A stretch of DNA of 64,000 bases from Streptomyces sp. AJS327 (lineage in GTDB: Bacteria; Actinomycetota; Actinomycetes; Streptomycetales; Streptomycetaceae). Positions 32,789 through 41,532 of the stretch are shown here, one piece after another. The position numbers and the translations under genes were made by a program. The notes beneath the pieces were generated by a model that did not search any database, was not told where the DNA came from, and saw nothing but the letters and a program-made list of their open reading frames with translations. Every line of letters begins with the position of its first letter. Position 1 is the first letter of the stretch. The DNA is taken from the NCBI RefSeq assembly GCF_013450295.1, contig NZ_SKBR01000002.1:1760501-1824500 (forward strand). Reading direction: 5' to 3'.

Positions 32789-33777
32789 GTCCGGTGGCCG
32801 TCTCCGCGCCCGAGCGGTCCGTCCAGCGGACCCCGTCCCGCCCTCCCACGCCCCGTGGGCCCCGCCGCCGGATCAACTGGCCCGTGGTCGGCTTCATGGC
32901 GCCCTGGGCGATCGGCTTCACCGTCTTCTTCGGGTACCCGCTGCTCGCCAACGTCTACCTCTCGCTGACCCGGTACGACCTGCTGTCCTCGGCGACCTTC
33001 GTCGGCCTCGACAACTGGGCCTTCCTCCTCCGGGACAGCGCGCTGCTCACCGGCGTCCAGAACAGCGCCTGGATGCTGCTGATCGGGGTGCCGATCAAAC
33101 TGGCCTTCGCCTTCTCCGTCGCGGTGCTCGTCTCCCGCGCCAAACGGGCCGGGGGACTGTTCCGCACCGTCTTCTACCTGCCGCACCTGATGCCGCTGGT
33201 GGCCGCGGCGCTCGGCTTCGTGGTGCTGCTCAACCCGGCGGCCGGACCGGTGAACACGCTGCTCGGCCACGTCGGAGTGGACGGCCCGCTCTGGTTCAAC
33301 GACCCGGCGTGGGCGAAGCCCTCGCTGCTGCTCCTGGACACCTGGATGGTCGGGAACCTGATGGTGATCTTCCTCGCCGCGGTGCTGGACGTCCCCCAGC
33401 AGCTGTACGAGGCCGCCGAGTTGGACGGCGCGGGCAGACTCCGCAAGCTGTGGCACGTCACACTGCCCTCGGTCCGCCCGGTGCTGGTCTTCGCCGCCGT
33501 GACCTCGGCGATCGACGCCCTCCAGTACTTCACCCAGGCGTACGTGGTGGCGACCTCCCTCGCGGGCGGCGCGACCAGCGGGGCCGAGTCGCTGGGCTAC
33601 CCCGACGACTCCACGATGTTCTTCCCCGTCCTCCTCTACAAGCAGGGCTTCCGCTACTTCAACATGGGCTACGCCTCGGCGCTGGCGCTGCTGCTGTTCG
33701 TGGTGTCGTTCGCGATCGCCTTCCTCATGCTCCGGCGGTCGGCCCGCTGGATGTCGGACCTGACCGGAGAGCGCTGA
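32785..33777 (+). CDS. Sugar ABC transporter permease (MalF type)
   Basis: 330 residues from a GTG that overlaps the binding-protein stop (GTGA). After a proline-rich start there are six hydrophobic helices from WPVVGFMAPWAIGFTVFFGY onward. The cytoplasmic EAA loop, EAAELDGAGRLRKLWHVTLP near residue 212, is the contact for the ATPase. It is coupled to the second permease by a TGATG overlap. Confidence 0.94.
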   Translation: MSPVAVSAPERSVQRTPSRPPTPRGPRRRINWPVVGFMAPWAIGFTVFFGYPLLANVYLSLTRYDLLSSATFVGLDNWAFLLRDSALLTGVQNSAWMLLIGVPIKLAFAFSVAVLVSRAKRAGGLFRTVFYLPHLMPLVAAALGFVVLLNPAAGPVNTLLGHVGVDGPLWFNDPAWAKPSLLLLDTWMVGNLMVIFLAAVLDVPQQLYEAAELDGAGRLRKLWHVTLPSVRPVLVFAAVTSAIDALQYFTQAYVVATSLAGGATSGAESLGYPDDSTMFFPVLLYKQGFRYFNMGYASALALLLFVVSFAIAFLMLRRSARWMSDLTGER

Positions 33778-34667
33778 TGTCCCTCACCACCAGAGGCCGC
33801 CCCGCGGCCCCGTCCCGTTCCGGCGCGGCTCCCGGGCCGGGCCGCGCCGGGAGACTCCTCACCGTCGTCGCCGACCACGCGCTGCTCGTCGCGCTCGCGT
33901 TCATCGTGCTGATGCCGTTCGTGATGATCGCGCTGACCTCGCTGATGCCGAACGAGCAGACGCTCTCCCCCGCGCTGTGGCCCAGCTCCTTCGAGTGGGG
34001 GAACTTCTCCCAGGTGTTCGAGCAGATACCCCTGCTGCGCTACGCCGGGAACACCTTCCTCTACGCGGGTCTGGCGACCCTGGGCACCCTGCTCTCCAGC
34101 GTGCCCGCGGCCTACGCCATGGCCAAGATGCGCTGGCGGGGACGGCGGGTGTGGTTCCTGCTGACCGTCTCCGTGATGATGCTGCCCGCGCAGGTCACCC
34201 TCGTCCCGCTGTACTCGATGTGGGCCGGGGTCGGCCTCGTCGGCACCCTGGCCCCGCTGATCGTGCCGATGTGCTTCGGGCACGCCTTCTCCATCTTCCT
34301 GCTGCGCCAGTTCTTCCTGACGGTGCCGCAGGAGTACCTGGAGGCCGCCCGGATGGACGGCTGCGGCGACCTGCGGACCCTGATCCAGGTGGTGCTGCCG
34401 CTGACCCGCCCGGCGCTGGCCGCTGTCGCCGTCTTCCAGTTCACCTTCTGCTGGAACGACTTCATGGGTCCGCTCCTCTACGTCGGCAACGACGAGAGCA
34501 ACTGGACGCTCTCCGTGGGCCTGGCCCAGTTCCGCTCCACCTACCAGGTGCAGTGGAACCTCACCATGGCGGCGGCACTGCTGGCCGCGCTGCCGGTCGT
34601 CGTCCTCTTCTTCTTCGCGCAGAAGACCTTCGTCCGGGGGATCGCGCTGACGGGGGTGAAGGGATAG
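33777..34667 (+). CDS. Sugar ABC transporter permease (MalG type)
   Basis: 296 residues, ATG overlapping the previous stop by one base. Six membrane helices, with the EAA loop EAARMDGCGDLRTLIQVVLP near residue 191 and the typical MalG ending FVRGIALTGVKG. It forms the heterodimeric channel with the preceding permease. The GntR gene follows with a TAGTG overlap. Confidence 0.94.
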   Translation: MSLTTRGRPAAPSRSGAAPGPGRAGRLLTVVADHALLVALAFIVLMPFVMIALTSLMPNEQTLSPALWPSSFEWGNFSQVFEQIPLLRYAGNTFLYAGLATLGTLLSSVPAAYAMAKMRWRGRRVWFLLTVSVMMLPAQVTLVPLYSMWAGVGLVGTLAPLIVPMCFGHAFSIFLLRQFFLTVPQEYLEAARMDGCGDLRTLIQVVLPLTRPALAAVAVFQFTFCWNDFMGPLLYVGNDESNWTLSVGLAQFRSTYQVQWNLTMAAALLAALPVVVLFFFAQKTFVRGIALTGVKG

Positions 34668-35416
34668 TGGCCACCACCCCCTCCGCCGCCCCGGCCGGCG
34701 AGTCCGGACCGCGCCGCACCAAACACGAACGCCTCAGCCGCAGGCTGCGCGCCGAGGTCGACCGGATGGAGCCGCACACCGCGCTCCCCACCGAACGCGA
34801 CCTCGCCGCCCGGCACCAGGTCAGCCGCTCCACCGTCCGGCAGGCGCTGGACGCGCTGGTGGAGGCCGGCGCCGTCTACCGGGTGCACGGCGCGGGCACC
34901 TTCGTCGCGTCCACCACCATCTCCAAGTCGCTGACCCTGACCTCCTTCACCGAGGACATGCAGGCCCGCGGGCTGGTCCCCGGCACCCGGCTGCTCGCCG
35001 CCGACGAGCGGGCCGCCGGCCGGCAGATCGCCGAGCAGCTCCGCCTCGACCCGGCCGACCCGGTGGTGCGACTGGTACGGCTGCGCTTCGCGGACGAGCG
35101 CCCCATGTGCCTGGAGACCGTGCACCTGCCCGCGGCCCTGGTGCCTGGGCTGCTCGACCGCGACCTGGCCCGCTCCCTCTACCGGGTGCTGCGTCGCGAC
35201 TACGCGCTCCGCATGGTGCACGCCGAGCAGACGTGGCGCGCCGTGGCGCTCGACGAGGGCAGTTCGGTACTGCTGGGGGTGCCCACCGGATCCCCCGCCT
35301 TCCGGGTCAGCCGGGTCAGCACCGACGAGCGGGGCCGCCCCCAGGAGGCGACGCTGGGCCTGTACCGGGCCGACCGCTACGACATCGAACTCACCGTGCA
35401 CCGGGGCTCGCCGTGA
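34667..35416 (+). CDS. GntR family (HutC/UTRA) transcriptional regulator
   Basis: 249 residues from the GTG that shares a base with the permease stop. The winged helix spans residues 15-80 (LPTERDLAARHQVSRSTVRQ, then VYRVHGAGTFVA). A UTRA ligand-binding domain follows (SLTLTSFTEDMQARGLVPGT, then LRFADERPMCLETVHLP, ending DRYDIELTVHR). Members of this subfamily, DasR among them, sense phosphorylated sugars. Encoded inside the operon, it probably represses the 29.68-kb promoter until an intermediate such as an N-acetylhexosamine phosphate appears. It overlaps the ROK gene (GTGA). Confidence 0.93.
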   Translation: MATTPSAAPAGESGPRRTKHERLSRRLRAEVDRMEPHTALPTERDLAARHQVSRSTVRQALDALVEAGAVYRVHGAGTFVASTTISKSLTLTSFTEDMQARGLVPGTRLLAADERAAGRQIAEQLRLDPADPVVRLVRLRFADERPMCLETVHLPAALVPGLLDRDLARSLYRVLRRDYALRMVHAEQTWRAVALDEGSSVLLGVPTGSPAFRVSRVSTDERGRPQEATLGLYRADRYDIELTVHRGSP

Positions 35417-36510
35417 GCCCGCCCGGCGCCGCGGCCCCGCCCGGCGCCGCGGCCCCGCCCGGCGCCGCGGCCCCGCCCGGCGCCGCGGCCCCGCGTGCGC
35501 TCCCCGGTGGCTGGTGGGGCCTGGGCGTGGACGTGGGCGGCACCAAGGTCGCGGCCTCGGTGGTGGACGCCTCCGGCGTCCCCCTCGGCGCCGTCCGGCT
35601 GCCCACCCCCGCGGCGGCCGGACCGGAGGCGGTGCTGGACACCATGGCGGAGGCGGCCCGGGGCGCGCTGCGGCGGGCCGGACGGGCCGCCCCACCCGAA
35701 GCGGTGGGCGTGAGCACCGGCGGCGTCGTCGACCACGCCACGGGGACGGTCGTCGCCGCGACCGGACTCCTGCCCGGCTGGGCCGGGACCGCCGTCGCCC
35801 GCGAGCTGTCCACCCGGCTGGGCGGGGTCCCGGTCTCCGTGGAGAACGACGGAAACGCCCTCGCGCTGGGCGAGTTGTGGTTCGGCGCGGCCCGCACCCG
35901 CGAGGACGTGCTGTTCACCGCTGTGGGCACCGGAGTCGCCGGGGCGCTGCTGTACGGCGGAGAGCTGGTGCGCGGCACCCACCACACGGCGGGCGAGCTG
36001 GGCCACCTCCCGGCTCCCGGCGCCGGGGAGACCGTGTGCAGCTGCGGCCGGACGGGCCATCTGGAGGGCGCCACCGCCGGCCCCTCCCTCGCCGCCCGCT
36101 ACGCCCGCCTCGCCGCCCTCCGCCCCGCCCCGGCCGGGGACGCGGCCGCTCCCGGCGAACCGCCCGCCCTGCGGTGGATCGCCGAACGCGCCGACGCCGG
36201 GGAGCCGTTGGCCCGTGAGGTGCTGGCCGACGGCGCCACCGTGCTGGGCCGCACACTGGGCGGTCTGTGCAACCTCTTCGACCCGCAGGCCGTGATCGTC
36301 TCCGGCGGGGTGTCCGCCTGCGGCCCCGCCTACTGGCGGCCGCTGCGGTCCGCGTTCACCGCCGAACTGCTGCCCAGCGTCCGGGAGGTGCCGCTGCTGG
36401 GCGCCGAACTGGGCCCGCTCGCGGCGGTCTGCGGAGCCGCCGTGCTCCCGGCGCACGCGGAGCTCACCGCCGCCCGCTCCGCGCGCCCCTCTACCGGCGC
36501 GGCCGGATGA
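35413..36510 (+). CDS. ROK family sugar kinase (candidate N-acetylmannosamine kinase)
   Basis: 365 residues from a GTG that overlaps the GntR stop. Residues 3-26 are four PPGAAA repeats encoded by a perfect 18-bp tandem repeat. The kinase core follows: GVDVGGTK phosphate loop, VSTGGVVD, SVENDGNALALGE with the catalytic Asp, and VGTGVAGALL. The ROK zinc site normally reads CxCGxxGC; here it is CSCGRTGH, with His in place of the last Cys. With NanE next, the likely reaction is ManNAc to ManNAc-6-phosphate, but a glucokinase-like role cannot be excluded. Confidence 0.9.
   Translation: MSPPGAAAPPGAAAPPGAAAPPGAAAPRALPGGWWGLGVDVGGTKVAASVVDASGVPLGAVRLPTPAAAGPEAVLDTMAEAARGALRRAGRAAPPEAVGVSTGGVVDHATGTVVAATGLLPGWAGTAVARELSTRLGGVPVSVENDGNALALGELWFGAARTREDVLFTAVGTGVAGALLYGGELVRGTHHTAGELGHLPAPGAGETVCSCGRTGHLEGATAGPSLAARYARLAALRPAPAGDAAAPGEPPALRWIAERADAGEPLAREVLADGATVLGRTLGGLCNLFDPQAVIVSGGVSACGPAYWRPLRSAFTAELLPSVREVPLLGAELGPLAAVCGAAVLPAHAELTAARSARPSTGAAG
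35419..35490 (+). repeat. 18-bp tandem repeat, four perfect copies
   Basis: Unit CCGCCCGGCGCCGCGGCC, repeated four times in frame at the 5' end of the ROK kinase gene, each adding PPGAAA-type residues. A copy-number change would keep the frame. Confidence 0.95.
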
Positions 36511-36595
36511 GCCCGGCCCGGCGTCCCGGCCGCCCGCCACCGCCCCGCCCGGTGAGCACGCGCACCCTCGCACCCGTACAGAACAGGACCTCCCG

Positions 36596-37339
36596 ATGTC
36601 ACCCTGCTCACCCCAGCACCCCTCCGGCGCGCCGGAGTTCCCCCGCACCTCCCCGCCGGTCGCGGCGCTCTCCGGCGGGCTGGTGGTCTCCTGCCAGGCA
36701 CCGCCGGGCGACCCCCTGCACGGCCCGCGGCACATGACCGCGATGGCGCTGGCGGCGCGGCTCGGCGGCGCCGCGGGTATCCGGGCCGAGGGGACGGCCG
36801 ACGTGCGGGCCATCGCGGACACCGTCGAACTGCCGCTGATCGGACTGTGGAAGGACGGCGCGGACGGCGTCTACATCACCCCGACGGTGGCCCACGCGCT
36901 CGCTGTCGCGGAGGCGGGCGCGGACATCGTCGCCGTTGACGCCACCGGCCGCCCGCGCCCGGACGGCAGGCCCCTGGCGGCGACGGTGGAGGCCCTGCGG
37001 GAGCGGGACCTGCCGGTCATGGCGGACGTGTCGACGGCCGAAGAGGGGCGGGCGGCCGAGGAGCTGGGGGTCGCCCTGCTGTCCACCACCCTCTCCGGCT
37101 ACACCCCCCACAGCCCCGCCGGACCCGAACCCGACCTGGCCCTGGTGGAGCGGCTGGCCGCGCGCGCCGGGGTGCCGGTGGTCGCCGAGGGACGGGTGAC
37201 CACGCCCGAACAGGCCCGCCGCGCCTTCGACGCGGGCGCCTACGCGGTGGTCGTCGGCACCGCGATCACCGCACCGGCCCGGATCACCGAGCGGTTCGCC
37301 GAGGTGGCCCCGGCCCACCGGGCGGGCGCCGGACGCTGA
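36596..37339 (+). CDS. nanE: N-acetylmannosamine-6-phosphate 2-epimerase
   Basis: 247 residues. After a 25-residue variable start the NanE TIM barrel is clear: LSGGLVVSCQAPPGDPLHGP, AARLGGAAGIRAEG, LPLIGLWKDGADGVYITPT, ADIVAVDATGRPRP, VMADVSTAEEG, LSTTLSGYTP, VPVVAEGRVTTPEQ, YAVVVGTAIT. It converts ManNAc-6-phosphate to GlcNAc-6-phosphate, which feeds glycolysis through NagA and NagB encoded elsewhere. It is the last gene of the operon, 85 bp after the kinase, and is followed at once by a terminator. No sialic acid lyase is present, so ManNAc itself or a ManNAc-containing glycan is the likelier input. Confidence 0.95.
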   Translation: MSPCSPQHPSGAPEFPRTSPPVAALSGGLVVSCQAPPGDPLHGPRHMTAMALAARLGGAAGIRAEGTADVRAIADTVELPLIGLWKDGADGVYITPTVAHALAVAEAGADIVAVDATGRPRPDGRPLAATVEALRERDLPVMADVSTAEEGRAAEELGVALLSTTLSGYTPHSPAGPEPDLALVERLAARAGVPVVAEGRVTTPEQARRAFDAGAYAVVVGTAITAPARITERFAEVAPAHRAGAGR

Positions 37340-37344
37340 CCCCG

Positions 37345-37375
37345 GCGGACGGCGGCGGCTCCCACCGCCGTCCGC
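37345..37375 (+). terminator. Terminator of the amino-sugar operon
   Basis: GCGGACGGCGG and its perfect complement with a 9-nt loop, starting 6 bp after the nanE stop. Confidence 0.8.
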
Positions 37376-37643
37376 ATGGCCGAAGTTCACCCCCGCTCCC
37401 CGGAGGGGTGTCGGGGTCGGGAGGCGTGGGGGGTTCGCCGTCGGCCTCCGCTTCCCTCGTGTCCCCGGTCGCGGCCACTCCTGAACACGCAGGTGGGGGA
37501 GGGGAGTTGACGAGCTTTCGGGGGTGGCCGGGGATGGGCGCGCGCGGGGGAGGGGAGCCGGGGCGCGGTTGGAGTGGGGCGGTTGGAATCGGGCGTAGGG
37601 GGAGTGAACGGGACCCATCGAGCGGCGACTTTCGGACTGTGAG

Positions 37644-37662
37644 TAAGGTAAGCCTTACCTTG
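37644..37662. promoter_or_regulatory. Iron box (DmdR/IdeR-type operator)
   Basis: TAAGGTAAGCCTTACCTTG, a 17-bp dyad (all pairs match around the centre) that fits the AGGTnAGnCTnACCT core of the DmdR/IdeR iron box. It lies 24 bp before the start of the iron-uptake operon. Bases 37376-37643 show no gene. Confidence 0.88.
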
Positions 37663-37685
37663 CTGAGTCGTCGTGGAGGTCGCTG

Positions 37686-38918
37686 GTGTCCACCCCTGTC
37701 ACGAGATCCGCCCGTCCCACGGGGGACGGCACAACTCCCGGAACGCCGGAGCTCCCTCGGGCCCGCGCGGCCACGGCGCCGCGCCCGGCCGGTCCCGGCG
37801 GACCCAGCCGCCGCCGGCTGCTGCGCGGACTGGCCGCCGGGTCGGCGGCCGCGCTCGGCGGAACCGCGCTCGCCGCCTGCTCCAGCCGGGAGGACCGCGA
37901 CGCGGCCTCCACCGGCGGGAAGGGAGGCGGCTTCACCGTCACCGACCAGCGGGGCGAGAAGCTCCGCTTCGACCAGCCGGTCCAGCGGATCGTCACCACC
38001 GTCATGCCGGTACCCGCGATCCTCACCGCCGTGGACGGCGGCTACGGCCGGATCAAGGGCATCAACGAGTCGACGCGCACCGCCAACCGCGAGGGCCTGT
38101 TCGGCGTGATGCACCCGGCGTCGAAGAACACGACCACCGTCGCGGGCTCCGACTTCGCACCCAACGTCGAGACCGTGGTCAAGCTCGAACCCGACGTGGT
38201 CATCCAGTGGGCCGACCAGGGCGACGACGTCATCGCGCCGCTGGAGAAGGCCGGATGCGTGGTGCTCGGCCTGACCTACGGAACCCAGAAGCACCTGGAG
38301 ACCTGGGTCTCCACCTTCGGGAAGCTGACCGGCGAGCGCGGGCGGGCCAAGGCCATCCTCGACTGGATGGAGGAGGAGGCCACCGCCGTCAAGGCCGCGG
38401 TGCGCAAGCTCCGCGCCCGCGAACCGAAGGTCCTCTACCTCAACGCCGCGACCGACGGTTACGAGACCTACGGCGACCACTACATGGACCACTCCGTCGC
38501 GCTCGCGGGCGGCACCTCCGCCGCGACGGGCCTGCCGCCGGGCAACACCGCCGTCGGCACCGAACAGCTGCACCGTTGGGACCCCGACGTCATCCTCCTC
38601 GGCGCCTTCGACGCCTCCACCCCCGCCGACATCTACCGCGCGCCCGCCCTCCGTTCCCTGCGCGCGGTACGCCAGCGCCGGGTCTACAAGATCCCGCTCG
38701 GCGGCTACCGCTGGGACCCGCCGAACTGCGAGTCGCCCCTGATGTGGCGCTGGCTCTCCCAGGTGCTCCACCCCGGCCTGCGGGCCGACGTCCGGGAGCG
38801 GCTGCCCGAGCGCCTCGGCTACCTCTACGACTACGAGATCTCCCCGAAACAGGCCGACGAGATCCTCCGGATCGACATGAACGGGAAGAGCGCGGGCTAT
38901 GGCCGCTTCCGAGGTTGA
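37686..38918 (+). CDS. Iron-siderophore ABC transporter substrate-binding lipoprotein (Tat type)
   Basis: 410 residues, GTG start with GGAGG 6 nt upstream. The signal SRRRLLRGLAAGSAAALGGT has a twin arginine and ends in a lipobox LAAC near residue 64, so it is a Tat-exported lipoprotein. The mature part has the two-lobed periplasmic-binding fold with a long helix of the Fe-siderophore/cobalamin family (VQRIVTTVMPVPAILTAV, VVKLEPDVVIQWADQGDDV, WDPDVILLGAFD, RRVYKIPLGGYRWD). The iron box in its promoter indicates repression by DmdR when iron is sufficient. It starts a five-gene coupled operon. The exact ligand (siderophore or heme) is not evident. Confidence 0.94.
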   Translation: MSTPVTRSARPTGDGTTPGTPELPRARAATAPRPAGPGGPSRRRLLRGLAAGSAAALGGTALAACSSREDRDAASTGGKGGGFTVTDQRGEKLRFDQPVQRIVTTVMPVPAILTAVDGGYGRIKGINESTRTANREGLFGVMHPASKNTTTVAGSDFAPNVETVVKLEPDVVIQWADQGDDVIAPLEKAGCVVLGLTYGTQKHLETWVSTFGKLTGERGRAKAILDWMEEEATAVKAAVRKLRAREPKVLYLNAATDGYETYGDHYMDHSVALAGGTSAATGLPPGNTAVGTEQLHRWDPDVILLGAFDASTPADIYRAPALRSLRAVRQRRVYKIPLGGYRWDPPNCESPLMWRWLSQVLHPGLRADVRERLPERLGYLYDYEISPKQADEILRIDMNGKSAGYGRFRG

Positions 38919-40059
38919 GACCCCCGTGTCCGGCCGCGCCCCAACCCCCCACGCCCCGGCGGGAGACGAGCGGGGACCGGACGCCTCCGCCCCGCCCGGG
39001 CACGCGGCCGGGGACCCCGAGCGCACCGACGGCGCCCCGGTCCGCGGCCGCCGCCGCGCGGCGCTCCCGCTGCTCGCCCTCGGCACCCTGCTGGTGGCGC
39101 TCGGCGCCCTCGCGCTCGGACGGTACCTGGTGCCGCCGAACGAGATCCTGCGGATGATCGGCGGGCAGGTACTGCCGCTCGCCCGGACCTGGACGCCGAC
39201 CGAGGAGGCGGTGGTCCTCGACGTCCGCCTTCCCCGGGTGCTGCTCGCGCTGCTGGTCGGCGGGGGGCTCGCGCTCAGCGGCGCGGCGCTCCAGGGCGTC
39301 TTCCGCAACCCGCTGGTCAGCCCGGACGTGATCGGGGTGTCCTCCGGCGCCTCACTCGGCGGCGTATTGGCCCTGCTCTTCGGCCTCGGCTCCCTGCAAC
39401 TCGTCACCGGAGCCTTCGCGTTCGGCCTCCTCGCGCTGGCGATCGTGCTGCTGGTCGGGGGCCGCGCCGGGGGCTCACCGCTCCTGATGATCATTCTCGC
39501 CGGCACCGTGACCGGCGCGTTCTTCAGCGCGCTGGTCTCCTTCGCCACCTACGTCGCGGACCCCTACACCGAGCTGCCCTCCATCGTGTTCTGGCTGCTC
39601 GGCAGCCTCGCCACCGCCTCCTACGGGAAGGTCCTGGTCGCGGTGGGGCCGGTGCTCGCCGGGGCCCTGGTGGTGCTCTGCCTGCGCTGGCGGCTCAACG
39701 TCCTCTCCCTCGGGGACGAGGACGCCGCCTCGCTCGGTGTCCCGCCGCGCCCCACGCGGCTGCTGCTCCTGACCGCCGTCGCCCTGATCACCGCGGGTTC
39801 GGTCGCGGTGTCCGGCCTCGTCGGCTGGGTCGGGCTGGTCGTGCCGCACCTCGCGCGGCTCTGGGCCGGCACCGACCACCGGGTGCTGCTGCCCGCCTCC
39901 TTCCTGCTCGGCGGCGCCTACCTGACGGTGATCGACACCCTGTCGCGCTGTCTCACCTCCGGGGAGATGCCGCTGGGGATCCTCACCGCCGTCATCGGCG
40001 CCCCGTTCTTCGTCGTCCTGCTCGCCAGGTCCCGCGACCGGATGTGGATCAATGATTGA
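38899..40059 (+). CDS. FecCD-type iron ABC transporter permease
   Basis: 386 residues, ATG 20 bp inside the preceding gene. A 50-residue polar start precedes about nine or ten helices. Family landmarks are RLPRVLLALLVGGGLALSGA, LQGVFRNPLVSPDVIGVSSG, ILAGTVTGAFFSAL and VGLVVPHLARLW. There is only one permease gene, so the channel is presumably a homodimer, as in BtuC2. It overlaps the ATPase gene by 8 bp. Confidence 0.95.
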   Translation: MAASEVETPVSGRAPTPHAPAGDERGPDASAPPGHAAGDPERTDGAPVRGRRRAALPLLALGTLLVALGALALGRYLVPPNEILRMIGGQVLPLARTWTPTEEAVVLDVRLPRVLLALLVGGGLALSGAALQGVFRNPLVSPDVIGVSSGASLGGVLALLFGLGSLQLVTGAFAFGLLALAIVLLVGGRAGGSPLLMIILAGTVTGAFFSALVSFATYVADPYTELPSIVFWLLGSLATASYGKVLVAVGPVLAGALVVLCLRWRLNVLSLGDEDAASLGVPPRPTRLLLLTAVALITAGSVAVSGLVGWVGLVVPHLARLWAGTDHRVLLPASFLLGGAYLTVIDTLSRCLTSGEMPLGILTAVIGAPFFVVLLARSRDRMWIND

Positions 40060-40843
40060 GCTGAACGGAATCGGCTACCGCTACACCCCCGGCCGCTGGG
40101 TCTTCCGCGACGTGCACGCCACCGCGCGGGAGGGCCGGGTGCTGGCTGTGCTCGGCCCCAACGGCCGGGGCAAGACCACCCTGTTGCGGTGCGCCGCCGG
40201 GCTGCTCAAGCCGAGCGCGGGCACGGTGCGCGCCACCCGGCCCGTCGCGTACGTACCGCAGTCGCACGGGGCCGCGCTCTCCTACTCGGTCGCCGACATG
40301 GTGCTGATGGGCCGCACCCGGCACCTGCGCGCCTACGCCACCCCCGGCGAACGGGACCGGCGCCGCGCCGCCGAGGCGCTGGACCGGGTGGGCATCGCCC
40401 ATCTCGCGCCCCGTATCTACACCGAACTCAGCGGCGGAGAGCGGCAGTTGACGCTGATCGCCCGCGCGCTGGCGGCCCACTGCCGGATCCTGGTCCTGGA
40501 CGAACCGGCCTCGGCGCTCGACCTGCGCAACCAGGCACGGGTCCACACCCTGCTCGGCGAACTGGCCGACGAGGGCATGGGGGTGGTCCTCACCACCCAC
40601 CACCCGGACCACGCGCTGCACCTCGCCGACGACGCGCTGCTGGTGTTCGGCCCGGACGACGTGCGCTGCGGCCCCCGGGAGGAGCTGCTGACCGGCCCCG
40701 TCCTCAGCGAGCTGTACCAGGTGCCGCTCACCCTCGCCGAGGTGGCCACCGAGCGGGGCCCACGCACCGTCGTCGCCTCCGACCTCGGGCCGCCCCGCAC
40801 CGGCGCCCACCCCGACACCCCGCACGGAAGGAGCGCCGCGTGA
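40052..40843 (+). CDS. Iron ABC transporter ATP-binding protein
   Basis: 263 residues. Walker A GPNGRGKTTLL near residue 34, Q-loop YVPQSHGAALSYSV, signature LSGGERQLTLIARAL near 128, Walker B ILVLDEPASALD and H-loop TTHHPDHAL are all intact. It powers the FecCD permease encoded just upstream. Its stop overlaps the next start (GTGA), coupling the two uncharacterised genes to the transporter. Confidence 0.95.
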   Translation: MIELNGIGYRYTPGRWVFRDVHATAREGRVLAVLGPNGRGKTTLLRCAAGLLKPSAGTVRATRPVAYVPQSHGAALSYSVADMVLMGRTRHLRAYATPGERDRRRAAEALDRVGIAHLAPRIYTELSGGERQLTLIARALAAHCRILVLDEPASALDLRNQARVHTLLGELADEGMGVVLTTHHPDHALHLADDALLVFGPDDVRCGPREELLTGPVLSELYQVPLTLAEVATERGPRTVVASDLGPPRTGAHPDTPHGRSAA

Positions 40844-41532
40844 CCACCGCGCCCCCGGACGGCTTCCCCGCGCCCACCACCCCGGTCTCCCCGCCCACCC
40901 CCACGGTGCGCTTCGTCACCATGGGCGAGGCCGCGCCAGGGCAGCTCGCCGCGGAGTGGGCCACCCGCGCCACCTCCCTCGACCTCTACCAGCTCAGCGC
41001 CGCGACGCTGCGCGGCTGCATGGGCGTCTCCCTCGTCGGCGGCTGCGACCAGGTCTTCCTCTCCCGCACCGACGCGCTCACCGACTTCGTCCGTGGCGGC
41101 GGCCGGGTGCTGGTCAACGGGCACGTGCGGCTGCCGTTCCTGCCCGGCCTCGGCCGCTGGCGGCGACTCGACTTCCGGGGGCCGTCGGACCTGCGGATCT
41201 CGCCCGTCACCCCGCACCCGGTCTGGGAGGGCGTCGACTACGACGAACTCCTGTACCGCACCGGCGGATCGGCCGCGGGCGCCACCGGTGACCGGCTCGC
41301 GGAGACCGGCGTCGCCGGGTTCTACGGGCGCGGCTACCACGGCGAACTGCCCCCGGACGCCACCGTCCTCAACGGGATCGGCCCCCACCGGCTGCCGATC
41401 GACATCCACTACCGGCTCGGGGACGGCGAGGTCCTCGCGCACGCCGGGAACGACCTGACCATCTTCGCCGACCCCGACCGCAGCACCCGGCGGCTGGGTG
41501 AGCGGCTGCTCGACTGGCTGGAGGGCCGATGA
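40840..41532 (+). CDS. Uncharacterised GATase-like protein A of the iron operon
   Basis: 230 residues from a GTG that overlaps the ATPase stop; GGAAGGAG lies upstream. The likely beta-alpha pattern includes RFVTMGEAAPGQLA, LTDFVRGGGRVLVNGHVRLP, FLPGLGRWRRLDFRGPSDLR, YGRGYHGELPPDATVLNGIG and DGEVLAHAGNDLTIFA. The segment before FVRGGGRVLVNG resembles the class I glutamine amidotransferase-like (ThuA) fold, but I see no Cys-His-Glu triad. There is no signal peptide, so it is cytosolic. It ends with ATGA into a second protein of similar build. The role may be in release or handling of the imported iron ligand; this is inference. Confidence 0.85.
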   Translation: MTTAPPDGFPAPTTPVSPPTPTVRFVTMGEAAPGQLAAEWATRATSLDLYQLSAATLRGCMGVSLVGGCDQVFLSRTDALTDFVRGGGRVLVNGHVRLPFLPGLGRWRRLDFRGPSDLRISPVTPHPVWEGVDYDELLYRTGGSAAGATGDRLAETGVAGFYGRGYHGELPPDATVLNGIGPHRLPIDIHYRLGDGEVLAHAGNDLTIFADPDRSTRRLGERLLDWLEGR

